In this document: positions 31,447 to 38,994 of the stretch, one piece after another
Layout: the number at the start of each line of letters is the position of its first letter
How positions within the stretch are numbered: position 1 is the first letter of the stretch
DNA from: QHWT01 sp963755695
GTDB taxonomy: Bacteria; Acidobacteriota; Vicinamibacteria; Vicinamibacterales; 2-12-FULL-66-21
Assembly: GCA_963755695.1 (NCBI GenBank)
Contig: CAVWLB010000010.1
Location: 1,922,001-1,986,000 of the forward strand
Length of the DNA: 64,000 nt
Direction of reading: 5' to 3'
Notes under the pieces: model-generated
Seen by the model: the letters and a program-made list of their open reading frames with translations, nothing else
Database searches by the model: none
What the model was told of the DNA's origin: nothing
Translations under genes and position numbers: made by a program

Positions 31447-32232
31447 TCAATACAGGATGGCCGCTTCGCCCTTGTCGGCAACGAGCTGCCGCACGCGAGC
31501 CACGATTCGGTCGCGCCGCTCGAGCACTGCTTTGATTTCGAATTTGGTCAAGTGGCGCTCGGTCGCCGTGGTCAGTGACGTCAGGGTCATTGACTCGAGC
31601 GCACTCAGGAGATTGCGGTCGCAGCGGGTGATCTCCTCGTTACGAATCGCCGACGTGAGACGGAACGCGCGCGTGTAGTCGATCATGCGGATTTGCCAGT
31701 CGGGGGTAATCAGCACGTTCCCGAGATTGCGATCGGTATCGTTGACCAGCTCGGTGAAGACGCGCAGCGTCTGCATCTGCCGGTTCCACCCTTGAGGATC
31801 GGGCGGCTCGATCTTCTTCTTCAGCCGCGCGGCTTCGTCCATCAGCGTGTCGACCCACCAGCTCAATGCTCCGGACGATCCGTCCAGCCTCCGTTCCACC
31901 GTGACCGGCATCATCTCGCCGATGCCAATCAGTTCCGCGATTTCAAAGGCGGCCATGTTGTAGCGCCACGAATCGATGAAGTTGTATTCGCGACGGCCGT
32001 TGCCGAAATCCTGCACCGGCTTGTGTTCGTCGACGCGCTGGAACGCCGCGTCGTGCGTAACACGGCCGTCCGAGAGCGTGAGCCGGAGGGGACTGGTAAT
32101 CCCCTTGCTGGCGGTTCGCGAGCGGACGACCGACGCTTTCAGGAGGAACGTAGCCATCTCGCCGCGCGTGAGCGTGGCGGCAGGCGGAGCCTGGACAAGG
32201 GCCGCGGCGAGAACGATTGAGAGCCACGTCAT
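31447..32232 (-). CDS. Secreted PI3K/FAM20-like kinase-fold protein
   Basis: 261 aa with a signal peptide (MTWLSIVLAAALVQA). A catalytic-loop-like motif NDTDRNLGN (residues 164-172) followed by a metal-binding-like IDYTRAF (184-190) matches the arrangement of HipA, PI3K/PI4K and FAM20 atypical kinases. Upstream, YNFIDSWRYNMAAFEIAEL is a helix that packs on the hinge. Where an ATP-binding lysine would be expected the sequence reads AAFQRVDEHK (62-71), so the Lys may be displaced or lost. A kinase outside the cytoplasm would need exported ATP or another donor. The activity is inference. Intact frame, monocistronic. Confidence 0.6.
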   Translation of the reverse strand: MTWLSIVLAAALVQAPPAATLTRGEMATFLLKASVVRSRTASKGITSPLRLTLSDGRVTHDAAFQRVDEHKPVQDFGNGRREYNFIDSWRYNMAAFEIAELIGIGEMMPVTVERRLDGSSGALSWWVDTLMDEAARLKKKIEPPDPQGWNRQMQTLRVFTELVNDTDRNLGNVLITPDWQIRMIDYTRAFRLTSAIRNEEITRCDRNLLSALESMTLTSLTTATERHLTKFEIKAVLERRDRIVARVRQLVADKGEAAILY

Positions 32233-32286
32233 GCGAGTAACCTCCGGGCGTGCAGCGCCAACGAGACCGTCGCGTGCGGGCTAGGG

Positions 32287-32733
32287 CTATTTGAACAGAT
32301 CATCGAACGCCTTCTTGGCGCCCGATGCGCTACTTGGGGATACGGATGATTTCGTCTCTCGTTCCACTATGGTACGCGGCTCGAAGCAGCTGCACGTGTT
32401 GCGCATATCCTTGGGCGACACGCGCGCGGGAATCGGTTGCTGGCATTCGAATGCCGCTGACGTGTCGAAGTGCACGCACTGCGCGCAACTGTGCAGGTCG
32501 GCCTGGCAGCGCGGACACTGGCTCGTCGTCCCCCACGCTGCCGCAATGGTAAGTTCGGTTCCGCAGCGTGCGCACTTCACCACGTCCCGGAACCCCGGCA
32601 TGTTGAAGGTCTTCGGCTGGATGGGCGGCTGCCCGCGCGGCGCGTACTCCTTCTTCAGTTCCGGCTTCCGCTCCGGCCGCCGATCGCGCGGCTCGTCCTG
32701 ATATCCTCGTTGCCGGTATTTCCGCTCAGACAT
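32287..32733 (-). CDS. Cys-rich zinc-ribbon protein
   Basis: 148 aa. The N-terminus is basic and disordered (RKYRQRGYQDEPRDRRPERK). The core is CARCGTELTIAAAW, CPRCQADLHSCAQCVHFD, then CQQPIP and TCSCFEP, giving at least eight Cys that could bind two zinc ions. The C-terminus ends in KKAFDDLFK. I recognise it as a conserved acidobacterial hypothetical protein but not a named family. Cytoplasmic, perhaps nucleic-acid or ribosome associated. Intact. Confidence 0.7.
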   Translation of the reverse strand: MSERKYRQRGYQDEPRDRRPERKPELKKEYAPRGQPPIQPKTFNMPGFRDVVKCARCGTELTIAAAWGTTSQCPRCQADLHSCAQCVHFDTSAAFECQQPIPARVSPKDMRNTCSCFEPRTIVERETKSSVSPSSASGAKKAFDDLFK

Positions 32734-32941
32734 CGGTTTTCAGCCTTGAAACCAGACTAACGCGGGAACGAACCTGGTAAATCATTGAACGATCCAAGCC
32801 CGAGCGGCTTTCCGAATCGCTGATCGCCTTCGGGAACCGCCCGCCCTATAATCCGGATGAGTCCGCCGAGTATAGCTGTTCTGCGGTTGGTTTCAAGGAA
32901 CGGATTACCCGGGGGGCCGTATATCGGCAGAGGAGAAACTC
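32734..32941. promoter_or_regulatory. Divergent promoter region of the zinc-ribbon and DUF4097 genes
   Basis: TATAAT at 32847-32852 on the plus strand, about 90 bases before the DUF4097 ATG; no convincing -35. AGAGGAGAAA directly precedes that ATG and is a strong ribosome binding site. Nothing else supported. Confidence 0.45.
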
Positions 32942-33745
32942 ATGAACCCCATGGTGAGGCGCCGCCTGCTGCCCGCTCTGGTGCTGCCATTGCTGATTGC
33001 CAGCACCGGTTGCGATATCGTCACCGCCGAGTTCAGGTCCGAAGAGAAATCGGAATGGCGGAAGACCTACCCGCTCGATGCCTCAGGGCACGTCGAAATC
33101 AGCAATATCAACGGGAAAATCGACGTTCAGCCGGGCGATGGAAACGCCGTGGAAGTCGTGGCCATCAAGAAAGCCAAGGGGCCCTCGCCGGAGGCCGCGA
33201 AGGCCGCGCTCGAACGGATCGAGATCCTGGAGGATGTCGCCGCCGGACGGGTCAAGATCGAAACCAAGGTGAAGTCCTCGAGCGGCGGCATGTTCAACGG
33301 TGGCGGACTTCAGGTCGAATACCGCGTGCGCGTGCCAGCGGGCGCCGAGGTCAAGCTCGAAACGGTCAACGGCGGCATCGACGTGAGCGGGCTCAAAGGA
33401 CGCGTCAACGCTGAAACGACCAACGGTGGCGTAGAGGCGCGCGACATCTCGGGCACGCTCGTCGCGACCACGACCAACGGCGGCCTCGACATCGAGCTCG
33501 CGGAAATGCCCGAAGGTGGCGTGAAACTGGAGTGCACCAACGGCGGCATCAAGGTGCAGCTGCCCCGCGACGCCAAGGCCTCGATCTCGGCGCGCATCAG
33601 TAACGGCGGCATCCATACCGACGGTCTGATGATTGAAGCGGTTGGCGATCAATCGCGGCGACGGCTCGAAGGTCGCTTGAATGGCGGCGGCCCGCGTCTC
33701 GAGATCGAGGGCACCAACGGCGGCATCACGCTGAACGGCCGCTGA
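32942..33745 (+). CDS. DUF4097 beta-repeat lipoprotein
   Basis: 267 aa. The signal ends in a lipobox (LLIASTGCD), so the protein is probably acylated and envelope-anchored. The rest is a right-handed beta-helix-like DUF4097 domain with a TNGG ladder: VNGGIDV, TTNGGVEAR, TTNGGLDIE, CTNGGIKVQ, SNGGIHTDG, GTNGGITLNGR. Members are often called putative adhesins, without experimental proof. Intact frame; strong ribosome binding site. Confidence 0.85.
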   Translation: MNPMVRRRLLPALVLPLLIASTGCDIVTAEFRSEEKSEWRKTYPLDASGHVEISNINGKIDVQPGDGNAVEVVAIKKAKGPSPEAAKAALERIEILEDVAAGRVKIETKVKSSSGGMFNGGGLQVEYRVRVPAGAEVKLETVNGGIDVSGLKGRVNAETTNGGVEARDISGTLVATTTNGGLDIELAEMPEGGVKLECTNGGIKVQLPRDAKASISARISNGGIHTDGLMIEAVGDQSRRRLEGRLNGGGPRLEIEGTNGGITLNGR

Positions 33746-33826
33746 CGGCCGGTTGCTGTCACGGGTCGATTGAAGGGTTCAACTATGAGGCCCGAATCGT
33801 AGTCCTTGGAAGTGGACTGTTCGACA

Positions 33827-34876
33827 TCACCGCCGTTCGAGCAGCGCGAGAACGGCGGTCTCTGCGCGGGTCAGGTTTCCTACGGCTCTTGTGCCACGCC
33901 CTGACCGCCGCTCGATCGATCCATCGAGATAGGCGTCGATCACGGCCGGGTGGACGTAACTCTTGCGGCAGACTGCCTTCGTGTTCCCCAGCAGCCGGGC
34001 GACGTCCTCGATGCACCGGCTGATCACCTTCTTCGCCTTTGATTCCGAATCGGCGGCGTCGCATTCGAGCAGCAGGATCAAGGCCTCAACCGTTCCACAC
34101 CATGTCCGGAAATCCTTGGACGTGAAGTCTTCGCCGGTAATCTCCTTGAGGTAGAGGTTTACGTCACCCGAACCGATGTCGATGACTTTCCCCTCCTCGT
34201 CGCGATACTGAAAGAGTTCCTGCCCCGGCAAGTCGCGGCATTCCCTCACGATTTTGGCCAGCACGCGGTTGGACAACACCTTGGTGTGTTTGATCCCGCT
34301 CTTGCCGCGGAACGCGAACTCGACCTTCGAACCATTGACCTTCACGTGTCCGTCGCGCATCGTCGTGAGGCCAAAAGATTGATTGTCGCGTGCGTATTCC
34401 TGGTTGCCGACCCGGATCAACGTGTCCTGCAGCAGCCTGACGATCGTCGCCAGGACCTTCTGCCGCTGAAGCCCCCTTCGCCGCAGGTCCGCTGCGACAC
34501 GCCGACGGATTCGGGGAAGCGCGCGGCCGAATTCGAGCATGCGTCCATACTTCGTCTCGTCGCGGACCTCGCGCCATCGCGCGTGATAGCGATACTGCTT
34601 TCGGCGCCGAGCATCGCGCCCGGTGGCCTGCAGGTGGCCGAGAGGATCCGGCGAAATCCAGACGTCGGTCCATGCCGGCGGAATCACCAGGGCACGAATG
34701 CGGTCCAGATCTTTGCGGGCAGTAACCGCGCTTCCATCGGGGCGGATGAACCGGAAACCCTTGCCGTTCTTCACACGGCGAATGCCTGGCGTGGCGTCGG
34801 TGGTGTAATGCAGCCGGGCGGCTCGCGCAGACGCAACCGGATCCTTAACGGCTTGGAGACGCGTGGAGCCGTTCAT
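33827..34876 (-). CDS. DNA topoisomerase IB (poxvirus-like)
   Basis: Relaxes supercoils by a 3'-phosphotyrosine intermediate. About 349 aa. Visible conserved parts: GFRFIRPDGS, LVIPPAWTDVWISPDPLGHL, GRMLEFGRALPRIRRRV, the catalytic core VKVNGSKVEFAFRGKSG, KDFRTWCGTVEALILL, and the active-site Tyr in CRKSYVHPAVIDAY. The start is set at MNGSTRLQ (34876); the open frame to 35626 is antisense to the DUF3810 gene and is not coding. Common as a single gene in soil bacteria, alongside TopA and gyrase. Divergent from the next small gene. Confidence 0.92.
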   Translation of the reverse strand: MNGSTRLQAVKDPVASARAARLHYTTDATPGIRRVKNGKGFRFIRPDGSAVTARKDLDRIRALVIPPAWTDVWISPDPLGHLQATGRDARRRKQYRYHARWREVRDETKYGRMLEFGRALPRIRRRVAADLRRRGLQRQKVLATIVRLLQDTLIRVGNQEYARDNQSFGLTTMRDGHVKVNGSKVEFAFRGKSGIKHTKVLSNRVLAKIVRECRDLPGQELFQYRDEEGKVIDIGSGDVNLYLKEITGEDFTSKDFRTWCGTVEALILLLECDAADSESKAKKVISRCIEDVARLLGNTKAVCRKSYVHPAVIDAYLDGSIERRSGRGTRAVGNLTRAETAVLALLERR

Positions 34877-34923
34877 GAGCTCAGCTGTGGTAACATGACC
34901 GCGTTCCCCAAGAGGCTGTCGGC

Positions 34924-35166
34924 ATGAAGTGTCCGCGGTGTGCCTCGGCGCGGGTGTACCCGTCGCGCCTGCGTGGCCTTTTGGAGGGCCTGCGTCAGAA
35001 GCTGACCGATCGTCAGCCGTACCGCTGCCACGAATGTGGCTGGCGCCGCTGGCGGGCAGTGGAATTCCTGGGTCGCAATCTCGACGTGCAGCCCGAAGAT
35101 CTGCGAACCGGCCGTCGGACTTCGCCTGTTTCCCCCGCCGACGTCGATCAACTCGATCCCGCTTAG
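34924..35166 (+). CDS. Small zinc-ribbon protein, 80 aa
   Basis: The N-terminal MKCPRCASARVYPS and CHECGWRRWR form a CXXC...CXXC ribbon, with a basic helix between them. The C-terminal 30 residues are polar. No named family. Its start is 47 bases from the divergent topoisomerase IB start, so both may be controlled together. The frame and codon use are good. Confidence 0.62.
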   Translation: MKCPRCASARVYPSRLRGLLEGLRQKLTDRQPYRCHECGWRRWRAVEFLGRNLDVQPEDLRTGRRTSPVSPADVDQLDPA

Positions 35167-35253
35167 TGGTCCGATCGCTGAGACGCTCCAGGGCATACGC
35201 ACGAGCGCAGTGCAAAGCGCGCGCCTGCCTCACCCGGTTGCCCGAACCTGGCA

Positions 35254-36294
35254 TCAGCGCAAGCGGGGTGTCCAGTTCGGATCGAACGAGCTTCCGAGGA
35301 TGAGCTGAAGGACGGCGTCGTAGCTCTCGATCCCTTCTGTCACCCGGTTGGCTTTCAGGTAGCGGTCGTAGGTTTCGCGCGCAGCCACACGGACGATGCG
35401 AGATGTGGCTTGGTAGCGTGCGGCAATCGAGGCAAGATCCTGGCGCGGGCCGGTCTCGAGCGCTGCGAACGCGGCGCGCCGTTCCGCGGCCGGCAGCGCG
35501 CCAGCCGCGTGGCCATAGAGGGCAAGCCACCCGCTGTACTGCGACAGTTCGTTGCCCCGCGCGCAGGCAAGCCAGGCGATGAAATTCGCCTCGGACTCGT
35601 CGGCATACCCTGCCAGATGCCCCCATTCATGCGACAACACGAACGGCCGTTCCACGTCCAGCAGGTCCGGGGCGAGCATTACTTCGAGGAGAAACGGATC
35701 GGTCATTCCCGCGATCGCCGCGTTCCGGAAGTAGAGGCGGAGCAGCGTTGGCTTTGGTGTGCCGGCAACGATCACGCCGCGCGATCCGAGCGCGCGCTGC
35801 GCGTCGTGGAATGGACCGACCAGACTGTGTTCGTCGAGCGGCAATCCGTGTGCGGCATCGTGCAGCCGATTGAGCTCACTCGCGGCGCGCATCGCGAGCT
35901 CCGACGTCGCCTGGGGAGTGATGCGGGTGCGATCGAATACCAGCTTTTCCGCCATCGGCACCCGACGGTAGTTCAAACCCCACATCGCGAGGAACAGCAG
36001 GTAGCCCATCGACGCGACAACGGCGAGACGCCAGATCGCGCGCAGGCTGCCGCGGATCAAGCCCGCGCGTCGAACCGAGCCCACCACGATCAAGAGTGCC
36101 ATCGCTGCGCCGACTACGCAGACGAGATCGAACAGCGACCAGTCGATGGTGTTGGAAAACGCCGTGACCGATCGCTGGAGTCGCAGATACGCGCCTTCCG
36201 AATACCAGCGCTCGATCCACGACGATGGGATCGGCACGACCGCAGCTGCCGCCGCCGCGAGGATCACCAGCAGACCAATCGCGCGCCGGATCAT
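35254..36294 (-). CDS. DUF3810 membrane protein with HExxH-like motif
   Basis: 346 aa. Three N-terminal membrane helices (IGLLVILAAAAAAVVPI, IDWSLFDLVCVVGAAMALLI, IWRLAVVASMGYLLFLAMWG) are followed by a soluble domain holding VLSHEWGHLAGYADESEANF, an HExxH plus downstream Glu that looks like a zinc-protease site. DUF3810 proteins have this layout; proteolytic activity is unproven. ATG 36294 overlaps the stop of the NDH-2 gene (ATGA), so the two are coupled. Intact frame. Confidence 0.8.
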   Translation of the reverse strand: MIRRAIGLLVILAAAAAAVVPIPSSWIERWYSEGAYLRLQRSVTAFSNTIDWSLFDLVCVVGAAMALLIVVGSVRRAGLIRGSLRAIWRLAVVASMGYLLFLAMWGLNYRRVPMAEKLVFDRTRITPQATSELAMRAASELNRLHDAAHGLPLDEHSLVGPFHDAQRALGSRGVIVAGTPKPTLLRLYFRNAAIAGMTDPFLLEVMLAPDLLDVERPFVLSHEWGHLAGYADESEANFIAWLACARGNELSQYSGWLALYGHAAGALPAAERRAAFAALETGPRQDLASIAARYQATSRIVRVAARETYDRYLKANRVTEGIESYDAVLQLILGSSFDPNWTPRLR

Positions 36295-37541
36295 TGCTCG
36301 TCCGAGTCTCCGCCGGTGATCAACCGGATCGCGCGCTGCCAACTGAAGTACGCCCAGGCCCACTCGGTCAAGACGACGATCCGGTTGCGAAAGCCAATGA
36401 GCTTGACCAGATGAATGAACAACCAGGCGAGCCAGCCGATCAAGCCTTTCAACTGCACCCAGTGCAGATCGGCGACCGCCGATGCACGGCCAATCGTCGC
36501 CAGGCTGCCGTAGTCGCGGTAGTGGAACGGCCGAAGCGGCTGACCGGCGAGCGCGCCCTGGATGTTGTGCGCGGCGTGCACGCCCATCTGGATAGCGACC
36601 TGCGCCACGCCGGGAAGCGGGCGGCCGTCGCTGCCGTTGAGCGACGAGAGGTCGCCGATCACGAACACTTCGGGATGGCCGGGAATCGTGAGGTCGGGAT
36701 TGACCAGAACGCGACCGGCGCGATCGGTCGGAACGCCAAGCGCCTTGCCAAGCGGCGACGCGGCGACTCCGGCTGCCCAGAGGATGGTGGCCGCGCGCAA
36801 CTGCCAGTCGCGCGCTTCGACCAGTCCGGGCGCAATCCGCGTCACGATCGTGTTGGTGCGGACCTGCACGCCAAGCCGCTCCAGGTCGCGTTGCGCAGCC
36901 TGACGCAGGGTTTCGGGGAAGGTGGCCAGCACCGATCCGCCCCCCTCGATCAACACGATCCTCGCCGAGCTCGGATCGAAATGACGGAAGTCTCGGGCGA
37001 GCGACTTCCTTGCGATCTCGGCGAGCGCGCCGGCAAGCTCGACGCCGGTCGGCCCAGCTCCGACGATGGCAAACGTCAGCAGCTCTTGTCGCTTGACCGG
37101 ATCCTTCTCGCGCTCGGCGCGCTCGAACGCCAAAAGCGTCCGTCTCCTGATCTCCAGCGCGTCCTCGAGCGTCTTCAGGCCCGGCGCGCAGTGCTGCCAC
37201 TCGTCGTGGCCGAAATACGCATGCGTCGCGCCGGCCGCGACGATCAGGAAGTCGTAGCCAATCTCCTCACCATCGCTGAGATGAACGGACCGGCGTGGCG
37301 TGTCGATTCGATCGACCTCTCCGAGCAGGACCTCGACGTTGGCCTGGCGGCGCAGGATCCACCTGATAGGCGATGCGATCTCCCCAGGGGACAACGCCGC
37401 CATCGCGACCTGGTACAAGAGGGGCTGAAACAGATGGTGGTTGCGGCGATCGACGACAGTCACGTCGATGGGCTGACGTCGAAACGCGCGCGCGGCATAC
37501 AGGCCCCCGAAGCCGCCTCCGATGATGACGACATGCGGCAT
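36291..37541 (-). CDS. ndh: Type II NADH dehydrogenase (NAD(P)/FAD oxidoreductase)
   Basis: Transfers electrons from NADH to quinone at the membrane surface without proton pumping. 416 aa. FAD-binding Rossmann motif HVVIIGGGFGGLYAARAF at the N-terminus, the second NADH dinucleotide fold FAIVGAGPTGVELAGALAE near residue 165, and the FAD-contacting VFVIGDLSSL and VAQVAIQMG. The C-terminal WLAWLFIHLVKLIGFRNR is the amphipathic membrane anchor of NDH-2. First gene of a two-gene unit with the DUF3810 gene. Intact. Confidence 0.92.
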   Translation of the reverse strand: MPHVVIIGGGFGGLYAARAFRRQPIDVTVVDRRNHHLFQPLLYQVAMAALSPGEIASPIRWILRRQANVEVLLGEVDRIDTPRRSVHLSDGEEIGYDFLIVAAGATHAYFGHDEWQHCAPGLKTLEDALEIRRRTLLAFERAEREKDPVKRQELLTFAIVGAGPTGVELAGALAEIARKSLARDFRHFDPSSARIVLIEGGGSVLATFPETLRQAAQRDLERLGVQVRTNTIVTRIAPGLVEARDWQLRAATILWAAGVAASPLGKALGVPTDRAGRVLVNPDLTIPGHPEVFVIGDLSSLNGSDGRPLPGVAQVAIQMGVHAAHNIQGALAGQPLRPFHYRDYGSLATIGRASAVADLHWVQLKGLIGWLAWLFIHLVKLIGFRNRIVVLTEWAWAYFSWQRAIRLITGGDSDEQ

Positions 37542-37589
37542 CCATCTGAACTGTATGACATTTGGAATATCGATTGCACCTCAGCTTCG

Positions 37590-37637
37590 GCGAGGGGCGA
37601 GGGGCGAGGGGCGAGGGGCGAGGGGCGAGAGGCGAGG
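37590..37637. repeat. Heptamer tandem repeat (GAGGGGC)n
   Basis: About six direct copies of GAGGGGC, the last ones degenerate (GAGAGGC). It sits between the divergent starts of ndh and the small gene at 37655, a few bases upstream of that gene's ribosome binding site (GGAGGGAG, 37641-37648). Copy number may vary by slippage. Confidence 0.85.
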
Positions 37638-37654
37638 TTCGGAGGGAGCGGGTG

Positions 37655-37912
37655 ATGACGACGACCACTGATCGACTGGTGCGATGGGGAGGGGCGAGGC
37701 TGTCCCGGCGCGTGGTCCGTGCGGCCCCGTGGGTGGGAACGGTGATCGCGTTGGCCACGATCGGCACCACGATGAAGCGCAAGGGCTTCTTCCGTGGCGC
37801 GCTCGACACCGGCCTCAACGCCATTCCGTTCGTGGGGGCGACCAAAAACGCCATCGAGATCGCGCGCGGCCGGGATTTCCTGCCCGATCGCCCGGCTACC
37901 GCGCGGCGATAG
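37655..37912 (+). CDS. Small membrane-associated conserved protein, 85 aa
   Basis: ATG 37655 is preferred to earlier starts because GGAGGGAG lies six bases upstream and the earlier codons are the GAGGGGC repeat. One hydrophobic helix (APWVGTVIALATIGTTM) is followed by a conserved-looking basic segment KRKGFFRGALDTGLNAIPFV-GATKNAIEIARGRDF. Small proteins with this GFFRGALDTGLNAIPF core are known as hypothetical proteins; function unknown. Convergent with the YIP1 gene. Confidence 0.6.
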   Translation: MTTTTDRLVRWGGARLSRRVVRAAPWVGTVIALATIGTTMKRKGFFRGALDTGLNAIPFVGATKNAIEIARGRDFLPDRPATARR

Positions 37913-37983
37913 CGCGCGGCCGGCCGAACGCACCCGGCGGCGCGCCATCAGATGTCATGCGGGCAGGTTCGCAGCTGTCCTCT

Positions 37984-38520
37984 TCAACCAAGGACCGCCC
38001 GAGCGAGCAACAGCGGCGTGAGCACGAAGAACAGGATGCACATCCAGACGATCATCGCGACGACGCAAACGATGATCGCGCGGCCGGTATTCGAATAATC
38101 CAGCACTTCGCGGACGGCGATCACCCCAATCACGAGCGTCCAGATCCAGATCAGGAAGGAGATCAGCGGCCCGAGAAACGGGATGATCGCGAGCACGTTG
38201 AACACACCAGGTGCCGCGGTAAACCCGATGACCCGGAACGCCTCGTTGAAGTCCGCCTTCGTCGCCGGTTCCGGCATCACTTTCGTGCCGATCAGCACGA
38301 CCAGGAGCGACCAGATGGCATAGCCGATGAGCGAGACAATCAGCGCCATGATTCCGCCGCCGGGGCCCGAACGGAAGATGTTGCCGATCAGGGCCGCTAT
38401 GCCGGCAATCACGATCACGGTGATCGCCTGCCCCATCGCCGTGGAATCCGCTTCGATCTCCTGGAACGTCTTCACGTCCGCTTTCATCGCTCCAACCATG
38501 CGTTCTGTCAGATTTGCCAT
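37984..38520 (-). CDS. YIP1-family membrane protein
   Basis: 178 aa, four or five membrane helices: AITVIVIAGIAALIGNIF, IMALIVSLIGYAIWSLLVVL, GVFNVLAIIPFLGPLISFLI, WTLVIGVIAVREV, IIVCVVAMIVWMCILFFVL. The YIP1/YckC-like fold is recognisable by GFTAAPGVFNVLAIIPFLGP. ATG 38520 follows AGGAGG by five bases. Bacterial members have no established role. Intact. Confidence 0.8.
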   Translation of the reverse strand: MANLTERMVGAMKADVKTFQEIEADSTAMGQAITVIVIAGIAALIGNIFRSGPGGGIMALIVSLIGYAIWSLLVVLIGTKVMPEPATKADFNEAFRVIGFTAAPGVFNVLAIIPFLGPLISFLIWIWTLVIGVIAVREVLDYSNTGRAIIVCVVAMIVWMCILFFVLTPLLLARAVLG

Positions 38521-38653
38521 GCCATCCTCCTGCCGACGAGGTCTCCACATGAGGCCCGCTGGCGGCGACAGTGTAACGCAGGCCAAAGGGCCGGGCTATC
38601 GCGCCCGTGCAACGTGGCACCAGGGTTGCTCCTCAATCTGCAGGAGGATTTGC

Positions 38654-38878
38654 ATGGATCGATCTGACGAGCGCAAGGAAACCCGGACCGGCGACGTGCT
38701 TGGACTCGGCAGCAGCGGCGGTACCGACACGATTGAACCGCGTGCTGACGCGGCCGAGGAAGACCAGCAGCGCCGGCGTCAGCGGATGAGCGAAGGTGCG
38801 GACGACATGACGTCCGGCGCGACCGAGAGCGGCGGCGTGCATCGGGGCGCTGGCGGAGAAGGTACCGACGTCGAATAA
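38654..38878 (+). CDS. Small hydrophilic acidic protein, 74 aa
   Basis: ATG 38654 with AGGAGG seven bases upstream, so translation is well supported. The sequence is highly polar (MDRSDERKETRTGDVLGLGS, then RADAAEEDQQRRRQRM) with Gly/Thr/Glu at the C-terminus and no hydrophobic core, so it is probably disordered. I do not recognise a family; the composition recalls stress-related hydrophilins. A short hairpin with a T run follows. Confidence 0.55.
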   Translation: MDRSDERKETRTGDVLGLGSSGGTDTIEPRADAAEEDQQRRRQRMSEGADDMTSGATESGGVHRGAGGEGTDVE

Positions 38879-38928
38879 GGTCGTGTTGCCGATGATTGGC
38901 ACCGGGGTCTTGCGACCCTGACGTGAAA

Positions 38929-38947
38929 GACCGGCGGCCGGTCCTTT
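38929..38947 (+). terminator. Short hairpin with T run after the hydrophilic protein gene
   Basis: GACCGG-CGG-CCGGTC followed by CTTT, 50 bases after the stop at 38878. Six-base stem; moderate terminator candidate. Confidence 0.4.
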
Positions 38948-38982
38948 CTCCTCGCGGACTCCGAGGAGGCCGGCCGCGCGGC

Positions 38983-38988
38983 TATAAT
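38983..38988 (+). promoter_or_regulatory. Consensus -10 box, leaderless configuration
   Basis: TATAAT, six bases, then the ATG of the molybdopterin oxidoreductase at 38995. A start site at the usual distance would fall on the A of ATG, giving a leaderless message. No ribosome binding site is present. Confidence 0.55.
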
Positions 38989-38994
38989 TCCCTC

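Noticed and set aside
34877..35626. N-terminal extension of topoisomerase IB on the minus strand
   Set aside because: Overlaps the small zinc-ribbon gene and runs along the C-terminal part of the DUF3810 gene in another frame; topoisomerase homology begins only after 34876.
36225..37655. 476-aa plus-strand open frame
   Set aside because: Antisense to NDH-2, which has both nucleotide-binding folds intact.
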